Source of the DNA: Cytophagales bacterium
GTDB taxonomy: Bacteria; Bacteroidota; Bacteroidia; Cytophagales; Cyclobacteriaceae
DNA length: 64,000 nt
Direction of reading: 5' to 3'
Assembly: GCA_020402945.1 (NCBI GenBank)
Contig: JADBYQ010000027.1
Coordinates: forward strand, 1 to 64,000
Made by a program: the position numbers and the translations under genes. Each line of letters begins with the position of its first letter. Position 1 is the stretch's first letter. This document shows, piece by piece, positions 1-7,476 of the stretch. The notes under the pieces were generated by a model. It did no database searches. It was not told the DNA's origin and saw only the letters and a program-made list of their open reading frames with translations.

Positions 1-73
1 ACATCTGACGCATGAAAACCATCCCTCCCCAAGGGGTGATTTCCTTGTCTGTATAGCCAATTTCAAACTCCAT
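1..73 (-). CDS. IS1380-family transposase, N-terminal fragment (partial at window edge)
   Basis: This is the first 24 codons of a transposase that continues beyond position 1. The visible residues (YTDKEITPWGG, then MVFMRQM) match the conserved N-terminus of IS1380 transposases, a family related to eukaryotic piggyBac. The decayed copy downstream (3708-4564) has the corresponding segment YTDKLVTACG just before its first usable start codon, which supports homology between the two. Function: DDE transposition of the element. Intactness cannot be judged from this fragment. Confidence 0.6.
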   Translation of the reverse strand, partial: MEFEIGYTDKEITPWGGMVFMRQM

Positions 74-126
74 AACACTAAAATAGCTATTGCTACGCAT
101 TAGAAAATCCTATTGCGTAATTTGGG
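1..126 (-). mobile_element. IS1380-family insertion sequence, left end (runs off window edge)
   Basis: On the minus strand an ATG at 73 opens a frame reading MEFEIGYTDKEITPWGGM and then VFMRQM before the window ends. This matches the usual start of IS1380-family (DDE) transposases, where a YTDKxxTxxGGM segment opens the protein. Upstream of the start, 94-103 and 110-119 form an imperfect inverted repeat (9 of 10 bases) that could fold over the transposase start region. The outer end reads TTAA-CCCAAATTACGCAATAGG on the minus strand, closely resembling the outer end of the second element (127 onward). Only the first 24 codons are visible, so whether the element is intact is unknown. Confidence 0.65.
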
Positions 127-134
127 TTAAACCC
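124..134. repeat. TTAA-centred palindrome joining two IS ends
   Basis: GGGTTAAACCC is a perfect palindrome at the junction of two divergent IS1380-type left ends. The centre TTAA (127-130) fits a TTAA target, the target of the related piggyBac superfamily. Whether this IS group duplicates TTAA is inferred from this site and from the same TTAA bordering the second copy at 3615. Confidence 0.5.
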
Positions 135-181
135 ATATTTTGCAGTAGAATAAAATAGTGACAAGGTGTCCTGTATTTGAA
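127..181 (+). repeat. Solo IS1380-type left end (55-bp direct repeat, copy 1)
   Basis: The 55 bases from TTAAACCCATATTTTGCAG through the final TTTGAA recur at 3615-3669 with two substitutions (53 of 55 identical). At 3615 the sequence leads directly into a transposase frame, so it is read as the IS left end. Here it leads instead into the barrel gene at 177, whose TTG start lies inside the repeat. An AAGGTG at 163-168 sits 8 bases before that TTG. The copy is therefore a scar that may now supply the upstream signals of the barrel gene. Confidence 0.6.
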
Positions 182-758
182 AAAAATAACTATCTCAGCA
201 GCATTTCTCCTGCTTTTTGGAGTTAAACACTCAAATGCACAAACAAAATCCTTTGAATTTGAAACAGATCCAACTTCGTTTTTTACTAACGGCTACAACT
301 TCAATTTCGGATATTCTATCCCGCATTGGGCCATTCGACTAGTTCCGTATAAAACGGAATTACCTGAATTTATACATGGCAATAAGGACTTCAAACAAAA
401 CATGCTTGGAGTAGCATTTGACCTTGACTATTTTTTCAAAGAAAACAACAATGGATTGTTCGTAGGCCCTGTTGTAATATACTCCAAAGACGAAATAGAA
501 AATAGCTACAAACAAAAAATCAACAATGACCAATTATTGGCTGGGTTAAGGATTGGCTATAGAATTATGCCATTTAAAAAGCAACGGGAAAATTTGAACG
601 GCTTTTATTTCACACCTTTTATTGCCCCGTTTTATTCCTTCGCAAACGATGTTGCATTTACAAATGGAAATTCGTTTGAATACAAACAATTCCAATTCTG
701 GGGAGGAATTCATTTGGGCTACAGAATAAATACCAGATATAATAGTTCGAATGAATAA
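177..758 (+). CDS. Small outer-membrane beta-barrel-like protein (paralogue 1)
   Basis: A 193-aa protein with an N-terminal signal peptide (hydrophobic stretch at residues 4-16, likely cleavage near residue 21 before Q). The rest alternates aromatic/hydrophobic and polar residues, with GYNFNFGYS-like strands and a final GIHLGYRIN strand, as expected for a small outer-membrane barrel. It resembles the two minus-strand proteins at 1123-1709 and 1726-2316 in length and in an early 'GYxxxxGY' strand. The start is TTG, lying inside a repeat identified as an IS left end, so the native 5' end may have been replaced. It overlaps the next gene by 8 bases. Ligand and function are unknown. Confidence 0.6.
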   Translation: MKKITISAAFLLLFGVKHSNAQTKSFEFETDPTSFFTNGYNFNFGYSIPHWAIRLVPYKTELPEFIHGNKDFKQNMLGVAFDLDYFFKENNNGLFVGPVVIYSKDEIENSYKQKINNDQLLAGLRIGYRIMPFKKQRENLNGFYFTPFIAPFYSFANDVAFTNGNSFEYKQFQFWGGIHLGYRINTRYNSSNE

Positions 759-951
759 GCTGTTGAACATATTTTTCCCAATAATACTTTTTTCGTTGAT
801 GGGATGTTCACTAAGCAATAAAATTCTAACTAAAAATGACGGTACTGGCCCTTATTACCCACCTAGTGGTCTTGCCGGTGGTGTGTACATTGTGGAAATT
901 CGAGCAGAAGATGGTGCGCTCATCAGAAATAAAGTGATGGTTATGCATTAG
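751..951 (+). CDS. Small lipoprotein with T9SS sorting-domain-like tail
   Basis: A 66-aa protein with a short hydrophobic leader and lipobox LMGC (Cys19), so probably lipid-anchored after Sec export. The last 25 residues (GGVYIVEIRAEDG... NKVMV) look like the last two strands of a type-A T9SS C-terminal domain, which normally reads GxYxVxI...G....KxxV. The combination of lipobox and sorting-domain tail with almost nothing between suggests a deletion remnant, though it could be a genuine small lipoprotein. Its start overlaps the end of the barrel gene before it, and a terminator follows at 975. Confidence 0.5.
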   Translation: MNKLLNIFFPIILFSLMGCSLSNKILTKNDGTGPYYPPSGLAGGVYIVEIRAEDGALIRNKVMVMH

Positions 952-974
952 TCTTTCCGAGGAATAAAACAGTA

Positions 975-1003
975 AAGCCACCTCTGCGAAGGGGTGGCTT
1001 TTT
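975..1003 (+). terminator. Rho-independent terminator
   Basis: AAGCCACC (975-982) pairs with GGTGGCTT (993-1000) around a 10-base loop and is followed by a T run. It ends the transcript carrying the barrel gene and the small lipoprotein. Confidence 0.8.
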
Positions 1004-1071
1004 GCTTCTCGATGATTTAGAATCGACTTTCAAATTCTGCGCAGAATATTGAAATCTTTCCATGATGTCAA

Positions 1072-1146
1072 GTCTTCCGACCGACATATACACCCCACAA
1101 CAAAAGAAATAAATCTAGTTGCTCAAAAACGATCAGGTCGGAAGAC
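1072..1146. repeat. REP-like palindromic motif pair
   Basis: GTCTTCCGACC at 1072-1082 and its exact reverse complement at 1136-1146 form an 11-bp inverted repeat. The second copy lies within a tight hairpin (TCAGGTC 1133-1139, loop GGAA, GACCTGA 1144-1150). That hairpin lies inside the last codons of the broken barrel gene. The pattern resembles a dispersed REP-type element; genome copy number is unknown. Confidence 0.5.
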
Positions 1147-1709
1147 CTGACGACACAGAAAAAATCCCCCCTCAGGCTGGAACGCGTGGATCGACTGCGA
1201 ATAGCTGCTTACATTTACCTTGCTATCGCCAGACACTCGCACCGTAAAAGCCACATGCGGGGCGAGGTAAAAGTTCTTGGCGAATTTCCATACAAATCCA
1301 GCACCGGCAGTCCAAAGCATACAATTGTAGTTGCTCGTAGAGGTGGCCTGTTCGTGGGCTAAGTTTTCACTTAGGTATTCAACCCCTGTACTGATAAAAA
1401 ATTTATTCCAGTTGGGTTGAAAGCAGTAATCGACCATAACAGCTCCTACCATGATCTTATTGTCTTTAAAACCCGTCATCAAGCAGCGAGTTTGGAGTTG
1501 TCAATCCCACGAAAAACACCGCTAAAGTGCCATTGGTTGTACCCAACCACCACCGAGCCATGGTAGCCACCGAGAATGTTGGGAACAACGGCCGCTTCGA
1601 GGCCAAATGTCGTTTTCTTTTCAGGCTTTCCAGTGTCTGATTGTGCAGGAGAAAATGAGGTTGCAAGTGCCAAGAGGCCGATAATCAAAAATGTCCTTTT
1701 CACCTTCAT
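1123..1709 (-). pseudogene. Outer-membrane barrel-like protein (paralogue 2), frameshifted
   Basis: Two overlapping minus-strand frames together give about 195 residues, the same length as both neighbours. The first (1709-1479) has a signal peptide (MKVKRTFLIIGLLALATS) and the strand GGYHGSVVVGYNQWHFSG, then hits TGA just after DNSKLAA. The second (from about 1485) resumes with GFKDNKIMVGAVMVDYCFQ and barrel-like strands. A single-base indel near 1480 explains the break. The C-terminus (CRQVFRPDRF) is encoded by a REP-like palindrome, so the native last strand may also have been altered. It lies 16 bp downstream of the intact paralogue and is presumably co-transcribed with it. Confidence 0.6.
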
Positions 1710-1725
1710 ATTTCTAAACGTTAAA

Positions 1726-2316
1726 TTAAAATTTCTTCCAAGGCCTCACTCCAAATCTCACGACAGGAAAAAAATCTACCGTTGAAAGAGAGTAAGTCGT
1801 ATTGTCAGAAAACTTAGCCTCCTGACTGCCTCTCATGTACAAATGAAGGCCGGGCTGAACATAAAAGTAACGACCGATAAAAAACTGGTAGCTAATGCCG
1901 AGGCCAGGGGTAACGGAGGTTAGTTGTTTCGTCTCAGAAGTGGTTTTTTGTTTGATGTCAAATACTTGCCTGTCTACGAATACGTATGTCTCGAGATTTT
2001 TCCAAATGTTGTAGCCAGCGAAAATACCAAACGTTCCCTTGGTCTCAAATCTCTCAAATTTATCATTCGAATTTTCTGAGTTAAAAGTTCCGGCATCTAT
2101 GATACTCGCCCTAAAACGGAATTTTTGCAAACGATAGCCCACTGCCACATGGTAACCTTGGCTCAGATAAACAAAAGGAAGTGCCTCAATTTCCAAAGCA
2201 CGTTTTACTTCATAATTGGCTGGTGAAGGCTTCCAGAAAGTACCTGATGATTCATTTTGGGCTAACAAGGTGGTTGAAAATAACAAAAATAATGCGAGGA
2301 CTGAGATGGTTTTCAT
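1726..2316 (-). CDS. Small outer-membrane beta-barrel-like protein (paralogue 3)
   Basis: A 196-aa exported protein: the signal peptide is hydrophobic through residue 18 and ends LLAQ. It is followed by a barrel-like alternation with strands such as YHVAVGYRLQKFRF, FGIFAGYNIW and a terminal FPVVRFGVRPWKKF. The early 'QGYHVAVGY' strand matches the GGYHGSVVVGY strand of the gene just downstream, supporting paralogy. No enzyme motif is visible. It is preceded by a Crp-like regulator gene 75 bp upstream on the same strand, which may share its transcript or control it (inference). Confidence 0.6.
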   Translation of the reverse strand: MKTISVLALFLLFSTTLLAQNESSGTFWKPSPANYEVKRALEIEALPFVYLSQGYHVAVGYRLQKFRFRASIIDAGTFNSENSNDKFERFETKGTFGIFAGYNIWKNLETYVFVDRQVFDIKQKTTSETKQLTSVTPGLGISYQFFIGRYFYVQPGLHLYMRGSQEAKFSDNTTYSLSTVDFFPVVRFGVRPWKKF

Positions 2317-2391
2317 ATACTTATTTGGTTTAAATTATACCACAAAGGTGTCGCACCATGTCCACCACTTTTATTGAACTAATTCAAGAAA

Positions 2392-2958
2392 TTACTTCTT
2401 GGCGCGTAATTTTGAGAGCCATTCGGGAGAAATTCCTAAATAGGAGGCAATCAGGTATTGGGGTATTTCCAGAATGAGTTCGCAACTCGTACTCACTAAC
2501 TTTTCATACCGTTCTTTCGGGGGCAAGGAATTTTCCTTGATCCGTTCGGCAAACCGGATAAAGTAAAATTCGGAAATCAAGCGGCCCATCTTTTGGAACT
2601 TGATATTCTCCTCATAGAGCATGAGGATTGATTTTCTTTCAAAACTAAGTAGCTGGCAATCTTTCACCGCAATGATATCCATTTCCGTGGGTCTTTGGAG
2701 CAAAAAACTCACATAGTCCACAGCAAAGCTATTTTGAAAAATAAAATCTAAAACAACTTCTTCTCCGGTTTCGTTGGTGTAACCTAGTTTGAAAATTCCT
2801 TTGGTTACAAAATAAAGCTTGTCGCAAACTTGTCCGTGTTTAATAAGATATTCCCCTTTCTTGATTTGTTCGTGCTTAGCAAGGGCATTGAGATGAGCTA
2901 ATTCAGCTTCATTGAAGTCGACAAATTGCAGAAAGAATTCGTTGATGGTCATAAGCAC
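2392..2958 (-). CDS. Crp/Fnr-family transcriptional regulator
   Basis: A 188-aa protein with a cyclic-nucleotide-binding-type beta-roll over residues about 10-125 (KKGEYLIKHGQVCDKLYFVTKG, split here by family features such as the conserved G and the KLYFV strand). A short C-terminal helix-turn-helix follows (IPQYLIASYLGISPEWLSKL). This is the short Bacteroidota form common in single-gene regulators. The phosphate-cassette residues of cAMP binders are not clearly conserved, so the ligand is unknown. It lies upstream of, and in the same direction as, the barrel genes, making them its most likely local targets. Confidence 0.85.
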   Translation of the reverse strand: MLMTINEFFLQFVDFNEAELAHLNALAKHEQIKKGEYLIKHGQVCDKLYFVTKGIFKLGYTNETGEEVVLDFIFQNSFAVDYVSFLLQRPTEMDIIAVKDCQLLSFERKSILMLYEENIKFQKMGRLISEFYFIRFAERIKENSLPPKERYEKLVSTSCELILEIPQYLIASYLGISPEWLSKLRAKK

Positions 2959-3034
2959 TAAAAATAGCTAATTTAACCAGCCGAATCGCTAAGGTATGAG
3001 CAATACGATGCAGATTCAGCTTATTCTGGTACCT

Positions 3035-3124
3035 TTATTTTGATTCGGGAATGCCCAAATCGATTTTCAGTTTACCTGTTTTCTTATTCATAGAAAAGGA
3101 TGCCAAACTGATACCAGTATGGCA
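3035..3124 (-). other. Possible C-terminal gene remnant in intergenic DNA
   Basis: The 229-bp gap 2959-3187 has no full gene. On the minus strand one frame reads TGISLASFSMNKKTGKLKIDLG then IPESK and a TAA at 3035-3037, which looks protein-like but has no start or upstream domain. It may be the tail of a deleted gene. Nothing else recognisable lies in the gap. Confidence 0.2.
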
Positions 3125-3187
3125 GGGAACAATCGTCTAGCTGCTACGATTAGTATTCGGTATCGGAACTTTAAATGACTTGAAATT

Positions 3188-3590
3188 TCATTTCCGCTTC
3201 CGTTCTATTTCTAGCAGAAACACCTGATCTGGTGTTACTGAGTAAGGATCGGTACAGTGAAAGCCGGTGGAGGTGTATTTTTCGTAAGCCTGTTGAAGGT
3301 ACTCTTTCGCCTTCGCGGGAGAGCCTTGAGCCTCATGCACTAAGCCCCTGTAGTAGTAAGTGTCGGCCAGCTGTTTGCAAACGGTTAGTTGTTTTTCAAA
3401 GTCGGCCAGAGCAGCGGTGTAATTTTTAAGTTGAAAGTAAGTCACGCCTCGGTGCAAGTAATCATAAGGCCTCATCCAGTTTTTCTTTTCTCTCGCCCTT
3501 GTTGGTGTTGCGTGAGGGGCAATGAGCGCGAGTTCACCAAAAGACAAGATGAATGAGGATTTGCTTTTGATGAACTTGAATAACAGCATA
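3188..3590 (-). CDS. TPR-repeat hypothetical protein
   Basis: A protein of about 134 aa if the ATG at 3590 is used. That start is preferred because the longer frame (to 3652) would read through the IS-end repeat. Residues 40-110 hold two tetratricopeptide-like helices pairs (YLHRGVTYFQLKNYTAALADFEKQ and TYYYRGLVHEAQGSPAKAKEYL regions), with the small-residue pattern typical of TPRs. The N-terminal 25 residues are hydrophobic and could be a poor signal or a membrane anchor. TPRs mediate protein-protein contacts; no partner is evident. The gene may be truncated at its 5' end by the adjacent IS insertion. Confidence 0.5.
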
Positions 3591-3614
3591 AAAAAGGATT
3601 GATAAGAGCATGCA

Positions 3615-3669
3615 TTAAACCCATATTTTGCAGTAGAATAAATTAGTGACAAGGTGTCCTATATTTGAA
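3615..3669 (+). repeat. IS1380-type left end (55-bp direct repeat, copy 2)
   Basis: 53 of 55 bases are identical to 127-181. It begins with TTAA (3615-3618), probably the target site, and runs directly into the transposase coding frame. Confidence 0.65.
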
Positions 3670-3707
3670 TATACCACTACACCGATAAGTTAGTAACAGC
3701 CTGTGGC

Positions 3708-4564
3708 GTGATGAAAGAAATGAAAATATTGGTTGACCAAACTGGGACCAGAAAGAAGTTGGCCGAGCTTGGTTTGCCTGAGAGCAAGAGTAACAACAGG
3801 ATAGATGCCGTGGGTATAATAGAGAGTTTTTGGGTGGGCATCTGGATTGGTTGCTTTCGTTTTAGTCACACAGCGGTGGTGCAGGTTGATGAAGTGTTGC
3901 GCCAGGTATTTGGATGAAAGCAGGTTACTTCGGGAACCACCTTCGGGCGTTTCTTTAAAAAATTTATGCCCTCAATGAACCACCAAATTTTCATTGAACT
4001 GTACACGTGGTTTTTTGAGCATATCCAATTTGACAATTACACGTTGGATATGGACAGCAGTGCGATCACCCGTTACGGGGAACAGGAAGCAAAAAAGAGT
4101 ACTACCCCAAGAAGCCTGGCCGTGGCAGCCATCATCCCTTGTTTGCTTTTGTCAATCACATACGCATGGTGGCCAATTGCTGGAACCGCAGCGGCAATTC
4201 AGGGTGCAACAGCAACTGCATCCATTTTTTAGAAGACACATTTGCCATCCTCAAAAACAAAACAGTAGGGTTGTTCAGATCCGATAGTGGGTTTTGTACC
4301 AGTACTGCCTTGGATTTCATTGCGCAGAGAAATATCCCCTACGTCATTGCCTGTAAGCTGTATGCCAATTTACAAGCCAGCATTTATGGTATCACCCAAT
4401 GGAATGCGATAGGCGAAGGCTTATGGGTATCGGAAATAAACTACCAGCAAGGCGGCTGGGGCAAAGCCCGTAGGATTGCGGTCATCAAGCAAAGTGAAGA
4501 AATCGACTGGATAGTTCTACTGCAAAATCTGGGTTTATGCATGGTCGGGTTGGAAGGCCAATAG
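3708..4564 (+). pseudogene. IS1380-family transposase pseudogene
   Basis: The remnant starts with MMKEMKILVDQTGTRKKL and contains the family segments GLPESKSNNRID, LDMDSSAITRYGEQE (first catalytic Asp region), RMVANCWNRSGN and VGLFRSDSGFC (second catalytic Asp region). Three lesions are visible. TGA replaces a Trp codon at 3915-3917 (after RQVFG, where the family has GW). A frameshift falls at the A6 run 4091-4096, moving the frame from mod 0 to mod 2. The C-terminus after about 4564 is missing. Upstream of the GTG at 3708 the frame still reads YTDKLVTACG, so the true start lay closer to 3665. It cannot encode an active enzyme. Confidence 0.8.
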
Positions 4565-4626
4565 ATTGAAAAATGTTTTAACCAGATTTGCGAATTAAAC
4601 CCAACTGCTTCGATGTCTGGTTTTTT

Positions 4627-7446
4627 TTACATTCCCACCATAACAAAAGCACCCCAATAGTAGGGTTCTTTATACTTCATCATCAATTGTTGCTGTGCCA
4701 ACTTGAATGCCTTTACTTTATTTCCGGTCTTTGTCCAATTCGTATAAAAATTAGTCATCAATTGTTGTGTGGCGGCATCATCTACCTTCCAGAGACTCAT
4801 TACAAGTGCGCTCGCACCTGCTACGATAAAAGCTCTTTGCAAGCCGTACACACCTTCGCCAGATCTAACATCACCGAGCCCGGTTTCGCAGGCACTCAAC
4901 ACAATTAAATCAGTTCCTTCTAAATTTAAGTTCATTGCTTCGTAGGCCGTTAGTATTCCATTGTCGTTACTCGACAAATCTACATCATTGCTCTGTTTTG
5001 GAGCGCCTGCTAAGATTAAGCCCGACCGAAGTAACGGATTGTTCTTTGCGCTCTCTGCACTAACACCCAATGCGTCTCCCCCCTGCAAATCAGCATCTGC
5101 TAAGAAATATCCATGTGTGGCGATGTGCATAATTGTAGGTGCTTTTACCGCTTTCAATGTGGCTTCCGAAGCTAACCTCTCTTGACGTAATGTTGTTTTG
5201 TACCCAGCGGCAATTAGTATTTTATTAATTCCCTCAATTTCAACTTTTGTTCCCGGCAACGGAACGGCCACAGCGCCATAATCTGGAAAGCCAAGCAAGA
5301 ACGCATCCTTTTTAGCCACCACCTGCTTTCTTTGTTTCAAGACAATCAGATCTTTCGAATTACCAATGGTTATTAAGTCATATTGACTCAACAGGTAGTC
5401 GCCATTCTTTTTCTTTAGCGTATTGAGATTAATTTGATTGTAAATACCATCAGGCGATAGATAAAGAGCTTTTTTGCCCATTAGCAATGGCTCTATGCGC
5501 AGCCAAAATTGATCGTAAGAAAATTCATCAATCGTTTTTTGTTGAATGGCGTTCTTATAGTACTTTGCATAACGAGTTTCTAATTGGTTACCGTTATCAA
5601 TTATTGCTACGGTCGGTTGAGTAGTGTTTTTGGTGAGAATCAACGCTACGTATCTACTTGCATCTATAAAGTCTTTTTCGAATGTCCTTATTCTAATGAT
5701 TTCAACGAGGGCCTCGGTTTCGCTCAATAGTGCTGCCACGTTGGTAAAACTTTGTCTTTCAGTTGAGAAGCCTTTTGAAAAATCGGCAGACTTCTGCGAA
5801 AGTGACCGCTCAGTTGCATTGGCCGTTTTCTCCAACGCTGGAAGATCTATTTTTTGTTGTTTCAATTCTTCCTTTGAAAGCGAGTAGTACCTCGACAAGT
5901 TTTCTTTTTGACTAATCCAAGAGACGTATTCATTTATCAATGATTGATCACCGCTATTCAAAATCGATTTTTTAATCTTATTTGTAGAGTTTAGCAGCAA
6001 GGCTTTGGTGGAGATTTGATAATCGTACACATCTTTCCATATAGAGGGGTTAGCACTGGCATACTCAATAGCGTAATTGTAAAATCGTTGAAAACGCGGT
6101 TGAAGGATATCCCAATACTTTGTTTTTTCAGTCTCGCTCATTGGGGGGAAGTAATTATTGATAAAATCGATCGATTGATCGACAGATTTGTGAAGAAAGG
6201 GATAGGCTTTTTCTAAATCGCCTTTCTTCCAATAAAGAATTCCCAAGTTTTCTACTGATTTAACATAGTCAGGATGTTTTTCACCTAAGACTTTTTGACG
6301 AATATCAACGGACTTGATAAGAGCAGGTTCAGCTTCCGCATAGCGACCTTGCATCCTATAAAAGTTTCCCAGATCATTTTGCACTTTGGCGAAAGATGGA
6401 TTGTCTTCTTTAAAATTCTTCATATAGACTTCGGCCGATTTTTTTAATAGACTTTCGACTTGATCTGTCTTACCCATCTGGATATACAGAATAGCTAATT
6501 GATTCAGGAGGTTAGCATATTCGGGATTGCCCTTTTGGCCAACTAATAATCGCTTTTCGAATACATCTTTAATGAACAAGAACTGTTTTTCTGCTTCTAT
6601 AAGATTACCTCCTAACTGGAATGTGTTTGCCAGGTTGATCAAAAATTTCCGGTTGTCAAACGACTTTTTTCCTTGGCCAGCTTTTTTCGGTGCCGCTTCG
6701 GAGGCAGCGATGGCTTTTTTCATCAATTGTTCTGCTTCGCCAAACCTGCCCATGGCCTGATAAAGCATAGCTTTGTTGTTAAGAACGATTGCATATTGCA
6801 TACTCTTATCGGTAAAAATCTTCTCAACAATTGGTAAGGTTTCATCAAATTCTTTTTCCGCTTCATTATATTTTCCATTGAGTTGATCTAGCTTGGCTTG
6901 GCTATTCAAGTTAGCAGCGTAGGCAGCACTTGCTTGCCCAAGGAGTTGACTGCTTTGATCAAGTGCGTACTTGATAAGGGGGAGGGCATCATTATTTCGG
7001 CCTTGTACTAAATACATGATCCCCAAACTGGTAATGCATCTTAAATAATTCAATTCATTGGTCAATTCATTGTCTTCCATGTAAGTCTTAGCGTTCGTAA
7101 ACCCCTCGGCTGCTAATTTATAAGAGCGAATTTCATAAAGTGAAATAGCCCATTGGAGAGTATCTCGAGCTATTTCTTTCGTAGTCTTCGTTTTATTCGT
7201 TTGGTTTTCCGCTAAGAATTTAAACATCTTACTGGTAGATTCGCCTTTTTGTTCTATTTCAAATAAGCTCGATCCTTCGCTAACGGACATGACAAATTGG
7301 AAATCAATCGAGTCAAGTTTACCCATTTGTTTGTCGCTGGTTTCACTAGCTGTTTTTTTCAATGCCTTTGTAAACCAATCGTCTTGCGCAGTTGAGGAGG
7401 TGAACGCAATAAATAATGCCAGAACGGACAGCTTGATTTGCTTCAT
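4627..7446 (-). CDS. Exported TPR-CHAT domain protein (caspase-like peptidase fold)
   Basis: A 939-aa protein with a signal peptide (about residues 1-20, ending STAQ). A long array of tetratricopeptide repeats runs from about residue 100 to 440, including YAIVLNNKAMLYQAMGRFGEAE and YVKSVENLGILYWKKGDLEKA type units. A helical linker leads to a C-terminal CHAT domain from about 620. The CHAT catalytic dyad is intact: His about 778 in IATHGYF and Cys about 853 in LSACETGLGD. CHAT domains are caspase/separase-related proteases. The family fact that many TPR-CHAT proteins act in conflict or cell-death systems is established for cytoplasmic members. Here the signal peptide points to the periplasm or outside, so the role is open. 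It is transcribed divergently from the rRNA methylase gene. Confidence 0.9.
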   Translation of the reverse strand: MKQIKLSVLALFIAFTSSTAQDDWFTKALKKTASETSDKQMGKLDSIDFQFVMSVSEGSSLFEIEQKGESTSKMFKFLAENQTNKTKTTKEIARDTLQWAISLYEIRSYKLAAEGFTNAKTYMEDNELTNELNYLRCITSLGIMYLVQGRNNDALPLIKYALDQSSQLLGQASAAYAANLNSQAKLDQLNGKYNEAEKEFDETLPIVEKIFTDKSMQYAIVLNNKAMLYQAMGRFGEAEQLMKKAIAASEAAPKKAGQGKKSFDNRKFLINLANTFQLGGNLIEAEKQFLFIKDVFEKRLLVGQKGNPEYANLLNQLAILYIQMGKTDQVESLLKKSAEVYMKNFKEDNPSFAKVQNDLGNFYRMQGRYAEAEPALIKSVDIRQKVLGEKHPDYVKSVENLGILYWKKGDLEKAYPFLHKSVDQSIDFINNYFPPMSETEKTKYWDILQPRFQRFYNYAIEYASANPSIWKDVYDYQISTKALLLNSTNKIKKSILNSGDQSLINEYVSWISQKENLSRYYSLSKEELKQQKIDLPALEKTANATERSLSQKSADFSKGFSTERQSFTNVAALLSETEALVEIIRIRTFEKDFIDASRYVALILTKNTTQPTVAIIDNGNQLETRYAKYYKNAIQQKTIDEFSYDQFWLRIEPLLMGKKALYLSPDGIYNQINLNTLKKKNGDYLLSQYDLITIGNSKDLIVLKQRKQVVAKKDAFLLGFPDYGAVAVPLPGTKVEIEGINKILIAAGYKTTLRQERLASEATLKAVKAPTIMHIATHGYFLADADLQGGDALGVSAESAKNNPLLRSGLILAGAPKQSNDVDLSSNDNGILTAYEAMNLNLEGTDLIVLSACETGLGDVRSGEGVYGLQRAFIVAGASALVMSLWKVDDAATQQLMTNFYTNWTKTGNKVKAFKLAQQQLMMKYKEPYYWGAFVMVGM

Positions 7447-7476
7447 AGTGAAAGGAGTGAGGGATTATGGTAAATC

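Larger units (their letters stand above)
3615..4564 (+). mobile_element. Decayed IS1380-family element, 3' end missing
   Basis: Begins with TTAA followed by the same left end seen at 127-181, then a damaged transposase. The transposase loses its C-terminal third: the frame ends at 4564 after LQNLGLCMVGLEG, without the ENRIKELK-type region expected near the end of this family. No matching right-end inverted repeat was found before the CHAT gene at 4627. The element is therefore a fragment that can no longer move by itself. Confidence 0.7.

Noticed and set aside
4595-4602. TTAAACCC after the decayed transposase, as a possible IS right end
   Set aside because: A right end should be in inverse orientation (GGGTTTAA). 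The match is only 8 bases and diverges at once, so it is probably chance.
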